NCBI RefSeq assembly: GCF_963678635.1
Contig: NC_087066.1
Coordinates: forward strand, 20,617,996 to 20,681,995
Direction of reading: 5' to 3'
DNA from: Symsagittifera roscoffensis
Taxonomy: Eukaryota; Xenacoelomorpha; Acoela; Convolutidae
DNA length: 64,000 nt
Below the pieces are notes generated by a model. It ran no database searches. It was not told the DNA's origin and was given only the letters and a program-made list of their open reading frames with translations. A program made the translations under genes and the position numbers. Each line of letters opens with the position of its first letter. Position 1 is the stretch's first letter. Of this stretch, positions 33,920 through 46,675 are shown piece after piece.

Positions 33920-35853
33920 TCACTTTGTATCCCTAGCCTTCGAGGTGCTAGGCCCCGATGAGTTTGACACCGTGATCTGCCTTAGCAGCAGTTCCTCATC
34001 ATCAGAGCTGATCATGATCTCTTCCCACGCTTTCAATTGCTCGAAGGATCGCATCCACTCCCTCTGTTCCTGCAACCTCTTTGCCTGATTTGGTAAACGT
34101 TTCACTTTCAATTCCCTGTTCAAGCAAAAGGAATTGTGCAGGTTAAGCTCACGTTCTTCGCCAATTCCTCCTCCAGTATCGACTCTCTCGCTTTGGTATT
34201 GTCTCTAGACACCCCACCGACTCTTTTCCAACCTGTCGTGATCGCATTTCGATGGGTCAACAGAGGTCTCTTGAAGGCTTCCGGTCCTATCTCTGCCAGG
34301 AACTGCCGATATTCTTTTCTATGTTTTTTCATGTGGTCTTTCGTCATCATATACAACCAAGATGTTAACGTCGCTCGAAACCACGGGAAGAATCTCACGC
34401 GGCTCCATACGTGCCTGATCTCCATGGGTATGGCGAATACCTTGCACGCCGTCTCAAACAACTCAAGTCTTCTGCTATAATCGATAGCGTATATCGATTC
34501 CGCCGTTGGTGTCTTCGACTCCCTATATTTCGTCACATTCTCCTCGATCCATCGCAACGCCAAAATCGTACTCACTACCAAGATGGTCACCTTCTGCTGA
34601 TGATCGGGTAATCCGATTGACCGAATTTCTTCCACATCCCACACTAAACAGAGGTTTGAATGCTCCGGGTACCACACTGCCTGTGCCAAGCAATGGCATG
34701 GGCATTCCCCATGTGTAATCTCTATGCTTCGGAGATTTCTTTCTCCCAAGGCTTCCAGCAGAGGCTCTCCTTCCATCATTTTCTCGTGCGTCATATCATT
34801 TTCCTCCTGCGCTGGGACAGTATTCATCGGCTTCCCGATGGCATTCTGTCTCTCGAAATCACACGTGTTTTCGCCTTCTAAGCCCAAGAGTTCTTCCCCC
34901 CAGATTTCCTTCAAGTCATCTCTTTGTGCCCTTGGCACCATTCCCAGGATCTTCCTCAACAAACTATGTGAATGATGCGACATTCGAGCCAGTCGTACGC
35001 ACTTGGGTACCGAGAAGGCCTTGTCCACTAGTATCCTTTGGCTGGACACCTCCACCATTGCCATGTGCAATGGATAGTGGCTCCCAAATAGGTTGGTCAT
35101 TACTGATCCCACCAGGGATTTTGCAATTACAGGCAGACCATAAGCTTCGCTCACGGGAAATCCCATCTCCACCTCTAGACCAATCTTCCACCCTCTGATA
35201 TGTTTCTGGGTGGTTTGCAACGCCCCCGGCCACGGCTTCACGCTTAACGCAGTCACCAAATGGTGTTCAGACTCCAGCATCTCAAGTGATTGTAGACTAC
35301 ACATTCTAGAGAAGAACCCCAGCGCCGTTGCTATATTCACTGTAGTGTTCGTATAGCACTCAGCCACTATCTGCAACTCGCTCTTCTCTCTTTCTGTTAT
35401 GTCGCCAAAACAAGCGACTAGGTCTTTTCTCTGGAAAGATTGTATTCTGACACATGATCGTCCATCACAGGTGTGCTCTCCGCCTCCGCACGTCAAGTCA
35501 AGACAGCTGCCAGGTTGCAAATTCTTTACTGATCCTAGCTTACTCGTTGCTTCGCCCGACTCTTTATTCTGTGGTGGGATCAATTTGTGTATCACGTCCA
35601 AAGTTCCTAGGTCCTCATCTTTTGTTGGTGTTAGCCTCACTCGTTCCGTGACTTCCTCAATCAAGCTTGCATAGGGATGGGGACACCAGGAGGGTCTCAG
35701 CAATTTCCAAACCGTTCCCAAATTCGTAGTCATCATGCCATTTCCATTCCCCATTCTCAATTCCACTCTCTTGCTCGAGCGCGGTACGCTTATCACCTTG
35801 GGTGTCGCCTCAAGTAGCAGGCCTAGGCTCGACATAACAATCATAAAACACAC
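33920..35853 (-). pseudogene. Uncharacterised retroelement protein C-terminus, tandem copy 1 (577-codon frame)
   Basis: An open frame of 577 codons (34120-35853) begins with an artificial junction (MCFMIVMSS) and then continues the element protein from LGLLLEATPK. It has a Cys-rich patch (CLDLTCGGGEHTCDGRSC), a CPCHC motif and a predicted membrane-prone stretch near VTILVVSTILALRW. A one-base loss relative to copy 3 ends it at CTIPFA. The true tail (NRELKVKRL...) continues in another frame at 33920-34123. No family recognised. Confidence 0.7.
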
Positions 35854-36802
35854 TCAAGAAAACTAAATTGAGTACTCACATATCGGGACACTCGGGAATT
35901 GGGATCACTAAAGTAATCAGTAACTCTAGCATTAAGTATAATAACTTGAGAAGTTTGCTATTGATAAATTCCAGGAAGGGAAATAAGTTTTGACTCGAGA
36001 ATTAAGTTTTGGAACTGGACCATTGGGATACCCCAGCTGTCCACCTTTCCACTGAAGGTTCACTCTGGTTCATTTCTTCTTTATCTTTGCTCTGTTTACA
36101 ATCGCTCTGCTTCCTATTCAGGATAGGACAGCTCTGTTTGCGTTTGATTTATATCTGGAAATTGCGAATAGCAATTTCCCGCTGCTTTTTTTCAGGACTT
36201 TCCTGCGATTGTAATTCGGTTCTTCTGATCATGTATTTCTGAGATTTTCAGTTTTCGAGAGAAAATTGAGCATGACAGGCTCAATTCGAAATTTTGAAAA
36301 ATTTAATTTCATCCCAAAATTACGTAGTTCGTATTCCTCAAGGTCAAACTTCCAAATATGACCGACTGGCACATACTCCCCGGACTCAAGATCGATGTCC
36401 TCATCGCGTGTTGTCGTCTGCCAGTGAATCCTCAGAATTCTGAGTGTAGCTCAAGATACAGTGCCAGTGGTCATTTACAGAAGTTTGCAGCAGACTTAAG
36501 TTTATCTATACCCCAAAATTCACAACCATGTAAAATTGTCACACTATCGCTAAACAGCAATCAAAATCTGCATACACCTGCACTTTTAATTCCTGCTTTG
36601 CGAGCTAATGATTTCAAAAAAATTTTGTCCTATCCAATCAGGAAATTGTCATGCAACATTTTGATTTATATAAAAATTATATTAATAACAATACTTTGTT
36701 TCGTTAAAATTTCTTTTTTGTGACATCGGATTCCATCCGAGTTCAAACTGGAGCCCATTTTTTTCCTCTCAAGATTCAAGAAACCCACATTGAGCTCCCT
36801 GC

Positions 36803-38736
36803 TCACTTCGTATTCCTAGCCTTCGAGGTGCTAGGCCCCGATGAGTTTGACACCGTGATCTGCCTTAGCAGCGCTTCCTCATCATCAGAGCTGATCATGA
36901 TCTCTTCCCACGCTTTCAATTGCTCGAAGGATCGCATCCACTCCCTCTGTTCCTGCAACTTCTTTGCCTGATTTGGTAAACGTTTCACTTTCAATTCCCT
37001 GTTCAAGCAAAAGGAATTGTGCAGGTTAAGCTCACGTTCTTCGCCAATTCCTCCTCCAGTATCGACTCTCTCGCTTTGGTATTGTCTCTAGACACCCCAC
37101 CGACTCTTTTCCAACCTGTCGTGATCGCATTTCGATGGGTCAACAGAGGTCTCTTGAAGGCTTCCGGTCCTATCTCTGCCAGGAACTGCCGATATTCTTT
37201 TCTATGTTTTTTCATGTGGTCTTTCGTCATCATATACAACCAAGATGTTAACGTCGCTCGAAACCACGGGAAGAATCTCACGCGGCTCCATACGTGCCTG
37301 ATCTCCATGGGTATGGCGAATACCTTGCACGCCGTCTCAAACAACTCAAGTCTTCTGCTATAATCGATAGCGTATATCGATTCCGCCGTTGGTGTCTTCG
37401 ACTCCCTATATTTCGTCACATTCTCCTCGATCCATCGCAACGCCAAAATCGTACTCACTACCAAGATGGTCACCTTCTGCTGATGATCGGGTAATCCGAT
37501 TGACCGAATTTCTTCCACATCCCACACTAAACAGAGGTTTGAATGCTCCGGGTACCACACTGCCTGTGCCAAGCAATGGCATGGGCATTCCCCATGTGTA
37601 ATCTCTATGCTTCGGAGATTTCTTTCTCCCAAGGCTTCCAGCAGAGGCTCTCCTTCCATCATTTTCTCGTGCGTCATATCATTTTCCTCCTGCGCTGGGA
37701 CAGTATTCATCGGCTTCCCGATGGCATTCTGTCTCTCGAAATCACACGTGTTTTCGCCTTCTAAGCCCAAGAGTTCTTCCCCCCAGATTTCCTTCAAGTC
37801 ATCTCTTTGTGCCCTTGGCACCATTCCCAGGATCTTCCTCAACAAACTATGTGAATGATGCGACATTCGAGCCAGTCGTACGCACTTGGGTACCGAGAAG
37901 GCCTTGTCCACTAGTATCCTTTGGCTGGACACCTCCACCATTGCCATGTGCAATGGATAGTGGCTCCCAAATAGGTTGGTCATTACTGATCCCACCAGGG
38001 ATTTTGCAATTACAGGCAGACCATAAGCTTCGCTCACGGGAAATCCCATCTCCACCTCTAGACCAATCTTCCACCCTCTGATATGTTTCTGGGTGGTTTG
38101 CAACGCCCCCGGCCACGGCTTCACGCTTAACGCAGTCACCAAATGGTGTTCAGACTCCAGCATCTCAAGTGATTGTAGACTACACATTCTAGAGAAGAAC
38201 CCCAGCGCCGTTGCTATATTCACTGTAGTGTTCGTATAGCACTCAGCCACTATCTGCAACTCGCTCTTCTCTCTTTCTGTTATGTCGCCAAAACAAGCGA
38301 CTAGGTCTTTTCTCTGGAAAGATTGTATTCTGACACATGATCGTCCATCACAGGTGTGCTCTCCGCCTCCGCACGTCAAGTCAAGACAGCTGCCAGGTTG
38401 CAAATTCTTTACTGATCCTAGCTTACTCGTTGCTTCGCCCGACTCTTTATTCTGTGGTGGGATCAATTTGTGTATCACGTCCAAAGTTCCTAGGTCCTCA
38501 TCTTTTGTTGGTGTTAGCCTCACTCGTTCCGTGACTTCCTCAATCAAGCTTGCATAGGGATGGGGACACCAGGAGGGTCTCAGCAATTTCCAAACCGTTC
38601 CCAAATTCGTAGTCATCATGCCATTTCCATTCCCCATTCTCAATTCCACTCTCTTGCTCGAGCGCGGTACGCTTATCACCTTGGGTGTCGCCTCAAGTAG
38701 CAGGCCTAGGCTCGACATAACAATCATAAAACACAC
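36803..38736 (-). pseudogene. Uncharacterised retroelement protein C-terminus, tandem copy 2
   Basis: The 577-codon frame (37003-38736) is identical in protein sequence to copy 1, and the short tail frame (36803-37006) differs by a few residues. Both copies share the same one-base loss, so one was copied from the other after that mutation. The identity shows a recent duplication or gene conversion. Confidence 0.7.
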
Positions 38737-39685
38737 TCAAGAAAACTAAATTGAGTACTCACATATCGGGACACTCGGGAATTGGGATCACTAAAGTAAT
38801 CAGTAACTCTAGCATTAAGTATAATAACTTGAGAAGTTTGCTATTGATAAATTCCAGGAAGGGAAATAAGTTTTGACTCGAGAATTAAGTTTTGGAACTG
38901 GACCATTGGGATACCCCAGCTGTCCACCTTTCCACTGAAGGTTCACTCTGGTTCATTTCTTCTTTATCTTTGCTCTGTTTACAATCGCTCTGCTTCCTAT
39001 TCAGGATAGGACAGCTCTGTTTGCGTTTGATTTATATCTGGAAATTGCGAATAGCAATTTCCCGCTGCTTTTTTTCAGGACTTTCCTGCGATTGTAATTC
39101 GGTTCTTCTGATCATGTATTTCTGAGATTTTCAGTTTTCGAGAGAAAATTGAGCATGACAGGCTCAATTCGAAATTTTGAAAAATTTAATTTCATCCCAA
39201 AATTACGTAGTTCGTATTCCTCAAGGTCAAACTTCCAAATATGACCGACTGGCACATACTCCCCGGACTCAAGATCGATGTCCTCATCGCGTGTTGTCGT
39301 CTGCCAGTGAATCCTCAGAATTCTGAGTGTAGCTCAAGATACAGTGCCAGTGGTCATTTACAGAAGTTTGCAGCAGACTTAAGTTTATCTATACCCCAAA
39401 ATTCACAACCATGTAAAATTGTCACACTATCGCTAAACAGCAATCAAAATCTGCATACACCTGCACTTTTAATTCCTGCTTTGCGAGCTAATGATTTAAA
39501 AAAAATTTTGTCCTATCCAATCAGGAAATTGTCATGCAACATTTTGATTTATATAAAAATTATATTAATAACAATACTTTGTTTCGTTAAAATTTCTTTT
39601 TTGTGACATCGGATTCCATCCGAGTTCAAACTGGAGCCCATTTTTTTCCTCTCAAGACTCAAGAAACCCACATTGAGCTCCCTGC

Positions 39686-42600
39686 TCACTTCGTATTCCT
39701 AGCCTTCGAGGTGCTAGGCCCCGATGAGTTTGACACCGTGATCTGCCTTAGCAGCGCTTCCTCATCATCAGAGCTGATCATGATCTCTTCCCACGCTTTC
39801 AATTGCTCGAAGGATCGCATCCACTCCCTCTGTTCCTGCAACTTCTTTGCCTGATTTGGTAAACGTTTCACTTTCAATTCCCTGTTCAAGCAAAAGGAAT
39901 TGTGCAGGCTTAAGCTCACGTTCTTCGCCAATTCCTCCTCCAGTATCGACTCTCTCGCTTTGGTATTGTCTCTAGACACCCCACCGACTCTTTTCCAACC
40001 TGTCGTGATCGCATTTCGATGGGTCAACAGAGGTCTCTTGAAGGCTTCCGGTCCTATCTCTGCCAGGAACTGCCGATATTCTTTTCTATGTTTTTTCATG
40101 TGGTCTTTCGTCATCATATACAACCAAGATGATAACGTCGCTCGAAACCACGGGAAGAATCTCACGCGGCTCCATACGTGCCTGATCTCCATGGGTATGG
40201 CGAATACCTTGCACGCCGTCTCAAACAACTCAAGTCTTCTGCTACAATCGATAGCGATATCGATTCCGCCTTTGGTGTCTTCGACTCCCTTTATTTCGTC
40301 ACATTCTCGTCGATCCATTGCAACGCCCACATCGTACTCACTACCAAGATGGTCACCTTCTGCTGATGATCGGGTAATCCGATTGACCGAATTTCTTCCA
40401 CATCCCACACTAAACAGAGGTTTGAGTGCTCCGGGTACCACACTGCCTGTGCCAAGCAATGGCATGGGCATTCCCCATGTGTAATCTCTATGCTTCGGAG
40501 ATTGCGTTCTCCCGAGGCTTCCAGCAGAGGCTCTTGTTCCATCATTTTTTCGTGCGTCATATCATTTTCCTCCTGCGCTGGGACACTATTCATCGGCTTC
40601 TCGATGGCATTCAGTCTCTCGAAATCACTCGTGTTTTCGCCTTCTAAGCCCAAGAGTTCTTCCCCCAGATTTCCTTCAAGTCATCTCTTTGTGCCCTTGG
40701 CACCATTCCCAGGATCTTCCTCAACAAACTATGTGAATGATGCGACATTCGAGCCAGTCGTACGCACTTGGGTACCGAGAAGGCCTTGTCCACTAGTATC
40801 CTTTGGCTGGACACCTCCACCATTGCCATGTGCAATGGATAGTGGCTCCCACATAGGTTGGCCATTACTGATCCCACCAGGGATTTTGCAATTACAGGCA
40901 GACCATAAACTTCGCTCACGGGAAATCCCATCTCCGCCTCTAGACTAATCTTCCACCCTCTGATATGTTTCTGGGTGGTTTGCAACGCCCCCGGCCACGA
41001 CTTCACGCTTAACGCAGTCACCAAATGGTGTTCAGACTCCAGCATCTCAAGTGATTGCAGACTACACATTCTAGAGAAGAACCCCAGCGCCGTTGCTATA
41101 TTCACTGTAGTGTTCGTATAGCACTCAGCCACTATATGCAACTCGCTCTTCTCTCTTTCTGTTATGTCGCCAAACCAAGCGACTAGGTCTTTTCTCTGGA
41201 AAGATTGTATTCTGACACATGATCGTCCATCACAGGTGTGCTCTCCGCCTCCGCACGTCGAGTCAAGACAGCTGCCAGGTTGCAACTTCTTTACTGATAC
41301 CAGCTTACTCGTTGCTTCGCCCGACTTTTTATTCTGTGGTGGGATCAATTTGTGTATCACGTCCAAAGTTCCTAGGTCCTCATCTTTTGTTGATGTTAGC
41401 CTCATCCGTTCCGTGACTTCCTCAATCAAGCTTGCATGGGGATGGGGACACCAGGAGGGTCTCAGCGATTTCCAAACCGTTCCCAAATTCGTAGTCATCA
41501 TGCCATTTCCATTCCCCATTCTCAATTCCACTCTCTTGCTCGAGCGCGGTACGCTTATCACCTTGGGTGTCGCCTCAAGTAGCAGGCCTAGGCTCGATTT
41601 CTCCCTCTCCATTGATTCAATTACGATTATCTTCTCTGTCCAAAACTTCAATAGCTCCGTCACCTCGTGATTCCTGTGAGCGCTCCCGGCCTCTGAATTC
41701 AAAAAACGGTTGTACGCTATCCCCATCACTCCAGACACATATTGGTACTTTCCCCGCCAAGGCCAAGTTACGATGCACATCATGCCCCTCTTCAAATTTC
41801 TTGTTGTGGAATCTTCGTATTTCATCAAGTTTCCCATGATTCTCTAGGGATTGCCTCGAGTCATCTTCCTTCTCGATCCACGTACTCTGGTACACATTCA
41901 GTATGACGGTGGAGACTCTTCTCTCCATGGTTTTGCTCCCCGTGGCCTTCTGATGACACGCTTGGACGGTACTATTAGTCATTACGGACATTATCCCCCT
42001 CAAAAAACAAGTGGCATCTTTTCTTCTCGCCAGACTCAAACCGGAATTATCTCTCGCGACATGCTGTACCAGCATCTGGTAGACTTCTAGGCTTTCGTTG
42101 CCCAATTTCAGTTTATCATGTGAAGTCAATACCTCCAATTTTATTCTCACTAGGCTCCACGCGAACATCAGCTGCCCCGTTGTTCTAACGAAGGGATTTG
42201 CCATCAGAGGCAATGCGGACGAAGGTGTTCTCATCGCCTCCTCAAAGTAATCCCGCAACAAGCTCTGCCAAGTCCGCTTTAGCTGACTTCCCAATTCTAA
42301 CTTGTTGACCTCGGCTTTTTGTTGAGTAGCCCAATTGCGACGCTTGCGGGACACCCCATGATCGAGCTTCTTCAGACAGTCCTCCAATTCCTTCATCGTC
42401 TCTAGGGCCACCCACCAAGGTCGAGCCGTATTCCTTGTCGCATTCTTCTCAAGAGGGTCGCTGGTCACTTGTTTGCCAATAACTTGATGTTCGCTCGAGA
42501 TCCATTCTTTGCCAACATCCACTTCCCATGTTTGTCCATTCGTCGAACCCTTTTTTGAGCCTGCCTTCTGAGGTTTGAAGTATTCTTCCGTTGCCAGACT

Positions 42601-42849
42601 TGTCGAGACCTACATCTCTTTCACCACTTCGGCTAGCTTCCTTGGCTCGGAGCTACTCTTGTAGGCTGCAGTCTTCCACGGCGCTAGAATCATGGGGGGA
42701 GTCTCCCTCAAGTTCTTCTCAGAGACAGCATTCTCCGACGGGCTGCTCAACTCCTCTACCTCCCGTTTTCTCTTCCGAGACTTCATACCTTTGCTTGGGG
42801 GCGTCGTCACTATCATCACTGATTCCACCTCTTTGTCCCGGTCCAACAT
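39686..42849 (-). pseudogene. Uncharacterised retroelement ORF (original of the tandem copies)
   Basis: About 1050 codons in pieces. An N-terminal part from 42849 has a basic SRKRKREVEE stretch and is interrupted by a TAG at 42610-42612. It continues as a 301-residue frame to 41617, shifts to a 397-residue frame (40644-41837) and then to frames ending at 39686. One lesion is a five-C run near 40661 where copies 1 and 2 have six C; another is near 40257. At the C-terminus this copy keeps the frame (SFCLNRELKVKRL) that copies 1 and 2 lost. It probably belonged to the same transcript as the hydrolase ORFs upstream. Function unknown. Confidence 0.65.
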
Positions 42850-43003
42850 TCCCGACTCTTGCCTCTCCCTTCTCGAGCCCTAAGGATATTAATATCTTTA
42901 ATCATATTACTAGTCTTAAGTCTATCCTCCCCTTTAACTTTAATCATTTTATCATCAGTTTTTTGTTTCTGAGTAGAGCTGTCTTTATATTCATTATTTT
43001 GCG

Positions 43004-45281
43004 GTCTTCTGTCGCGTCTCTTTCAATTTGACCATCTTGTTCAGTAATTCCTTTCTTGCTTTCTCATCCAGCCCGGTGCCCATCAAGACAGGTTCCCCGA
43101 ACTGCACCACTGTGCTCCACAGCTCTTCTTTGAAGTCATTTATTGTATCTCACTTTCCATCTCCTGATTAAATTCACTCAAGAATTCCCTCCATGCCTTC
43201 TCACCCAGAGTCCCCAAAAACATGCTCTTATTACCTTCGAAAGTGTTCTTCTTACTCTCTCTTCTGTACTCAAGAGTATCATTCCCATGTTGGAAGTTTC
43301 GCTGGTCAAGGGTAATTCCAGGTTCTTCCGAGGGGATGATGTCAGAGGTGGCGTGGCCGTGTCCGCGCAATCATCACCGCTTAGGTCCTGCAACAGTTCC
43401 TGAGCGGTGAAATCCTCCTCAGCTGGTTTCGGCTCTGGCGTATCCCCCACTTCCATTTCCTCTCCTGCTTCACTGAGAGTCTCATCCATGCTTTCCGCCT
43501 CTGATTCGGCTCGCCTTTTCTCAAGTATGTCCCTAAATCTGTTTTCTACGGGACCGCTCCTCTTATCTCCAGGGGTGCCCACTGATAGCGGTGAGGGTGT
43601 TGCTGGATTCTGTTTCTTGTGTTCCGTAGGAGCTACATATAAGGAACCTGCATCGTCCAGCTCTTTCTCCTCCTGTTTCATCTCCACCCGCTCTAACCCG
43701 TAGGACGCCCGGTTTTTTCGTGTGGCGAATTTCATTTCGTCTTTTAACGCAATGTGTCCTTCTCTTACGATCATTCTCCCGTCGTCCCATACCGGCAACA
43801 TATTCTCTAGATTCGCTTGATCGAGCGTTCTCAAGATGTCCCGAACCTCGAATTTTGGAGGCATTGAGCCTCTCATTTTCTTCGCTTGAGTCGTCCACGA
43901 GTTTATTTTAATGTCGCACGTGTGGAAATAGACTGCGGCTGTGTACCCTATGAACAAGGGGTCCCAACCGTCTGTGAACTCCTGCTGTTGCTTCTCCACC
44001 ATGGCTCTCGCGCATAGGGAAGGGACCATCAACGGGCTATTCATCTCCAGTGTCATTCTCCTGATTTTCGGGAACTCTGGGACCACGGTTGGCAGAATCT
44101 CTCGCTCAAGTATCGTCTCTAGTTCTCTCTTTACCAGATCAAAACTCCCCTTCCATGCCGGGATTCTCAAGACCTCGTACTTATCCGGTGCCAGGGGGTT
44201 CAAATTCCAGAACTTGGGGTAGGCCTCAATGGGACCCTCACGTTTTCCCTCCATTCTGCACTGCAGCTGCCCCCGGAAGTTGAATACCATTAGTTCGGGA
44301 TCTTTCACCTTCCCTCATCCGTGCCCTCAGCTTTTCTTGCCCGCACCAATTCAGCGCGGTTCCGTCTAGCACGCTTATTAAGCTCACGTGCGCCACTGAG
44401 TGTCGATACGCCGTCACAAGCGGGTCGGGAAACTTATATGTCACTGCCGGTCCGTAGATGCAGGTCACCACCTCCTCAAGCCCTCTGATCATCCCTAGCG
44501 GATCAGATCTCATGGTCAGACATAGATCCGTCAAGAGAGGCATGCCTCCATTCGCCTCCTTCCATTCCTTTTTCGTTTTGGGATTCTTCTCTTCTCCCGT
44601 CAGGTATCGATTCTGCATCAAGAGGTATTCTACCAACAGCGTCTTCAACCCGGCCGTGCATTTGTATGAGTAGGTCTCCGTGCTGGGATGGGCTTTCCCC
44701 ATCGACAGAGGCTCTCCATACTTCATCAATCTATGAAATGTGGTCAGCTCTCCGTGGGTCAAGAGCACTAGTGTTAAATAACCGTCGGTTCGCTGTGTTT
44801 CCATACCTCTACTGAACATGTAAGCCGAACCCATGTTAAACAGATACCTGGGGTAGACCAAGTATAGGGCCAGCAAGAGATTTATGGGCATGTGCAGCAA
44901 TTCCTGCACAAACGCGTCGAAAATGGTGTCTCTCGCGTAGAACACTCTAGCCATGTACCTCTTCTCCCAACAAGGACTCAAGAATTTCAAGATCTCGTGA
45001 TCCTTCCTCGTCTTCAGGTCACCCCTCGCGTGTTCCCTCCAGAACCCCCCAATGGTAACTTCATTTGCTGCCGTAACAAATCGTCCTACTGTCATGTCCC
45101 TATCCTGTGCCACTTCCAACTGTCTCTCGAGAAACTCCCATACCTGCTTGATGAGAAGTGGTGCACTCTCCCGCGTCTTGTCCGTGGCATTCTCTAGCCT
45201 TGGTGTCAGGAACGGCCACCTGCTTCTCTCCTGCGTCAGACGGTATGCCATTGCTTCCAACTGTTTCTCGACCGCAGCCAC
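43004..45281 (-). pseudogene. Large uncharacterised retroelement ORF between hydrolase block and C-terminal ORF
   Basis: Two long frames join by a shift near 44270: 347 codons (44238-45281) with hydrophobic helix MPINLLLALYLVYPRYLF and the segments DPLGMIRGLEEVV and YKFPDPLVTAYR; and 376 codons (43178-44308) with GPIEAYPKFWNLNPLAPDKY, PEFPKIRRMTLEMNSPLMVP and an acidic Ser/Glu/Pro-rich tail. A further shift near 43250 leads to EKARKELLNKMVKLKETRQK and a stop near 43004. I recall similar uncharacterised ORFs in invertebrate, notably coral, annotations next to gypsy pol genes. No domain identified. Confidence 0.6.
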
Positions 45282-45419
45282 ATTCTTCCCCTCGCCTTAC
45301 TGGTGGATCTCGTAATAGTCAAATCCATGCTTCGAAACCATAGACTCGCTGTCAAGTGGTTAATTGCCTTCGGTCATCCCCAATTTCTGGACTAAATTTC
45401 AACTGTCGAGCCAGGTTCG

Positions 45420-46590
45420 AGATCTCAAGCAAGAGGACCTCGTCCAGTACCATAAGGATGTCGGCCAATTCATAAAATCACCTCAAGGCATGAGACACAT
45501 TAGCTCATGCCGCCGCCAGTTCTGACTTCAGGAGCCTCAAGTTTGTCGGCTCTAGCTCGCAATTGGGAGCCCCCATCAATACCCGCCACGCGTTCCCTTC
45601 CGCTACCAGGATCAACATGGCATACACGAACTGCAAAGCAGGTGGCATACTCGCATAGCCCGCGGACGTCGTAAACGCCACTCTCGCCTTGGATCCGAAT
45701 CTAGAAGCCACCGACTCTTGTTCATCGCAGCGAACAACGTTTGAATCGCCTCCCAGATCTTCTTGGGCGCTGGCGCCTCTCCCTTCAGGTGCTCTAGTAA
45801 TCCTGCCGTGTGCAAGTGATCGTTCATTCCTGCAAACAGCAGCAACTCCGGCTCACAAGGTTTTTCGGACTTGATCGCTACCACCAGGGTTAGCATCTGA
45901 CTTAGCTCGGCGCCAGGCAGCAAATACACCAAAGTTTCCGGCCAAAACAATTAGGGAGACGTCCCTTCAAAATCCGAGCCCGCCACAATAATCACTCTTG
46001 CCGCTCCGGGGTCTGATCGATCATATGCTGCCAGTGTTTTCGCCAACTCTGAGTTCCCACAGGGTCTGCCATATCTAGGATCATCGGCTAACCTAGAACC
46101 CTCGTACGCGGCATCCGGGAGTCCCATGTCCCCCGGCTCAAGCAGCTTCTCTACCACTCTCAATTGTGCGGGAGTTGTCACCCTGATTCGGGCTACACTT
46201 GTTCGATGCTTGGGAGGTTCCACTATAAGTCCAGGACTTCCCAACTGCTTAAGTGGTCTGTAGTTTATCGGTCCCATCACCGACTTCAGCGGGATCCCGG
46301 TCAAGTCGGCTGCCTCCATTGTCTTTGCTCTCGAGAAGTGCGCTTCATGGGCTTTTAACCAATCCACAAGGGTGTCGACTCAAGTCCTCGTGTGACACAT
46401 CCTTGAGTCCCAAGACCTCCGCTAACTCTTCTCTGCACTCCAAATCCTCCAGATCCAACTCTTTTATCCTCTCCGAATATCGCCTCTTGTTCGCCTCTGC
46501 TGTTCTCTCCATCCTCTTGTGGTCCACCACCACTACCGATGAGACCAGCGAACTCTGGGGCATAGAAGACTCCGCCTCCTCAGCCTCCAT
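45420..46590 (-). pseudogene. Second SGNH-like segment of the retroelement
   Basis: Frames 45951-46367 and 45612-45950 are one frame interrupted by a TAA at 45951-45953. A shift near 45710 leads to 45505-45711. Motifs are VIIVAGSDFEG, then LLLFAGMNDHLHTAGLLEHL (compare the GxND block III of SGNH hydrolases), TTSAGYASMPPALQFVYA and VLMGAPNCELEPTNLR. Traces continue past the stop (LADILMVLDEVLLLEISNLA). The serine block is not a clean GDS, so catalysis is doubtful. The N-terminal part (46345-46590) is charged and coiled-coil-like (KRMERTAEANKRRYSERIKE). The SGNH assignment is an inference from GMND and the layout. Confidence 0.5.
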
Positions 46591-46675
46591 CGGTGTGGAC
46601 CCTGGTTGCCTGGTCCGGCTACTCCTCGAACTATCTCTCGAACCAGTTCTCGCTCCCAGACCGCTGGATAGGGAT

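Larger units (their letters stand above)
32675..41597 (-). repeat. Tandem 2.88-kb units, three full and one partial
   Basis: The segment starting 'gactctttattctgtggtggg' recurs at 32675, 35558, 38441 and 41323 (periods 2883, 2883, 2882). Each unit holds the C-terminal ~577 codons of the uncharacterised ORF plus about 1.15 kb of non-coding DNA. The rightmost copy runs on into the upstream ORF past about 41597, which identifies it as the original. The other copies start abruptly at 'cgacataacaatcataaaacacac'. The left boundary is an 11-C run (32664-32674). Confidence 0.92.

Noticed and set aside
34136-41670. Plus-strand frames of up to 194 codons opposite the unknown minus-strand ORF
   Set aside because: They mirror the longer minus-strand frames, are repeated in each tandem unit, and the minus strand matches the orientation of pol.
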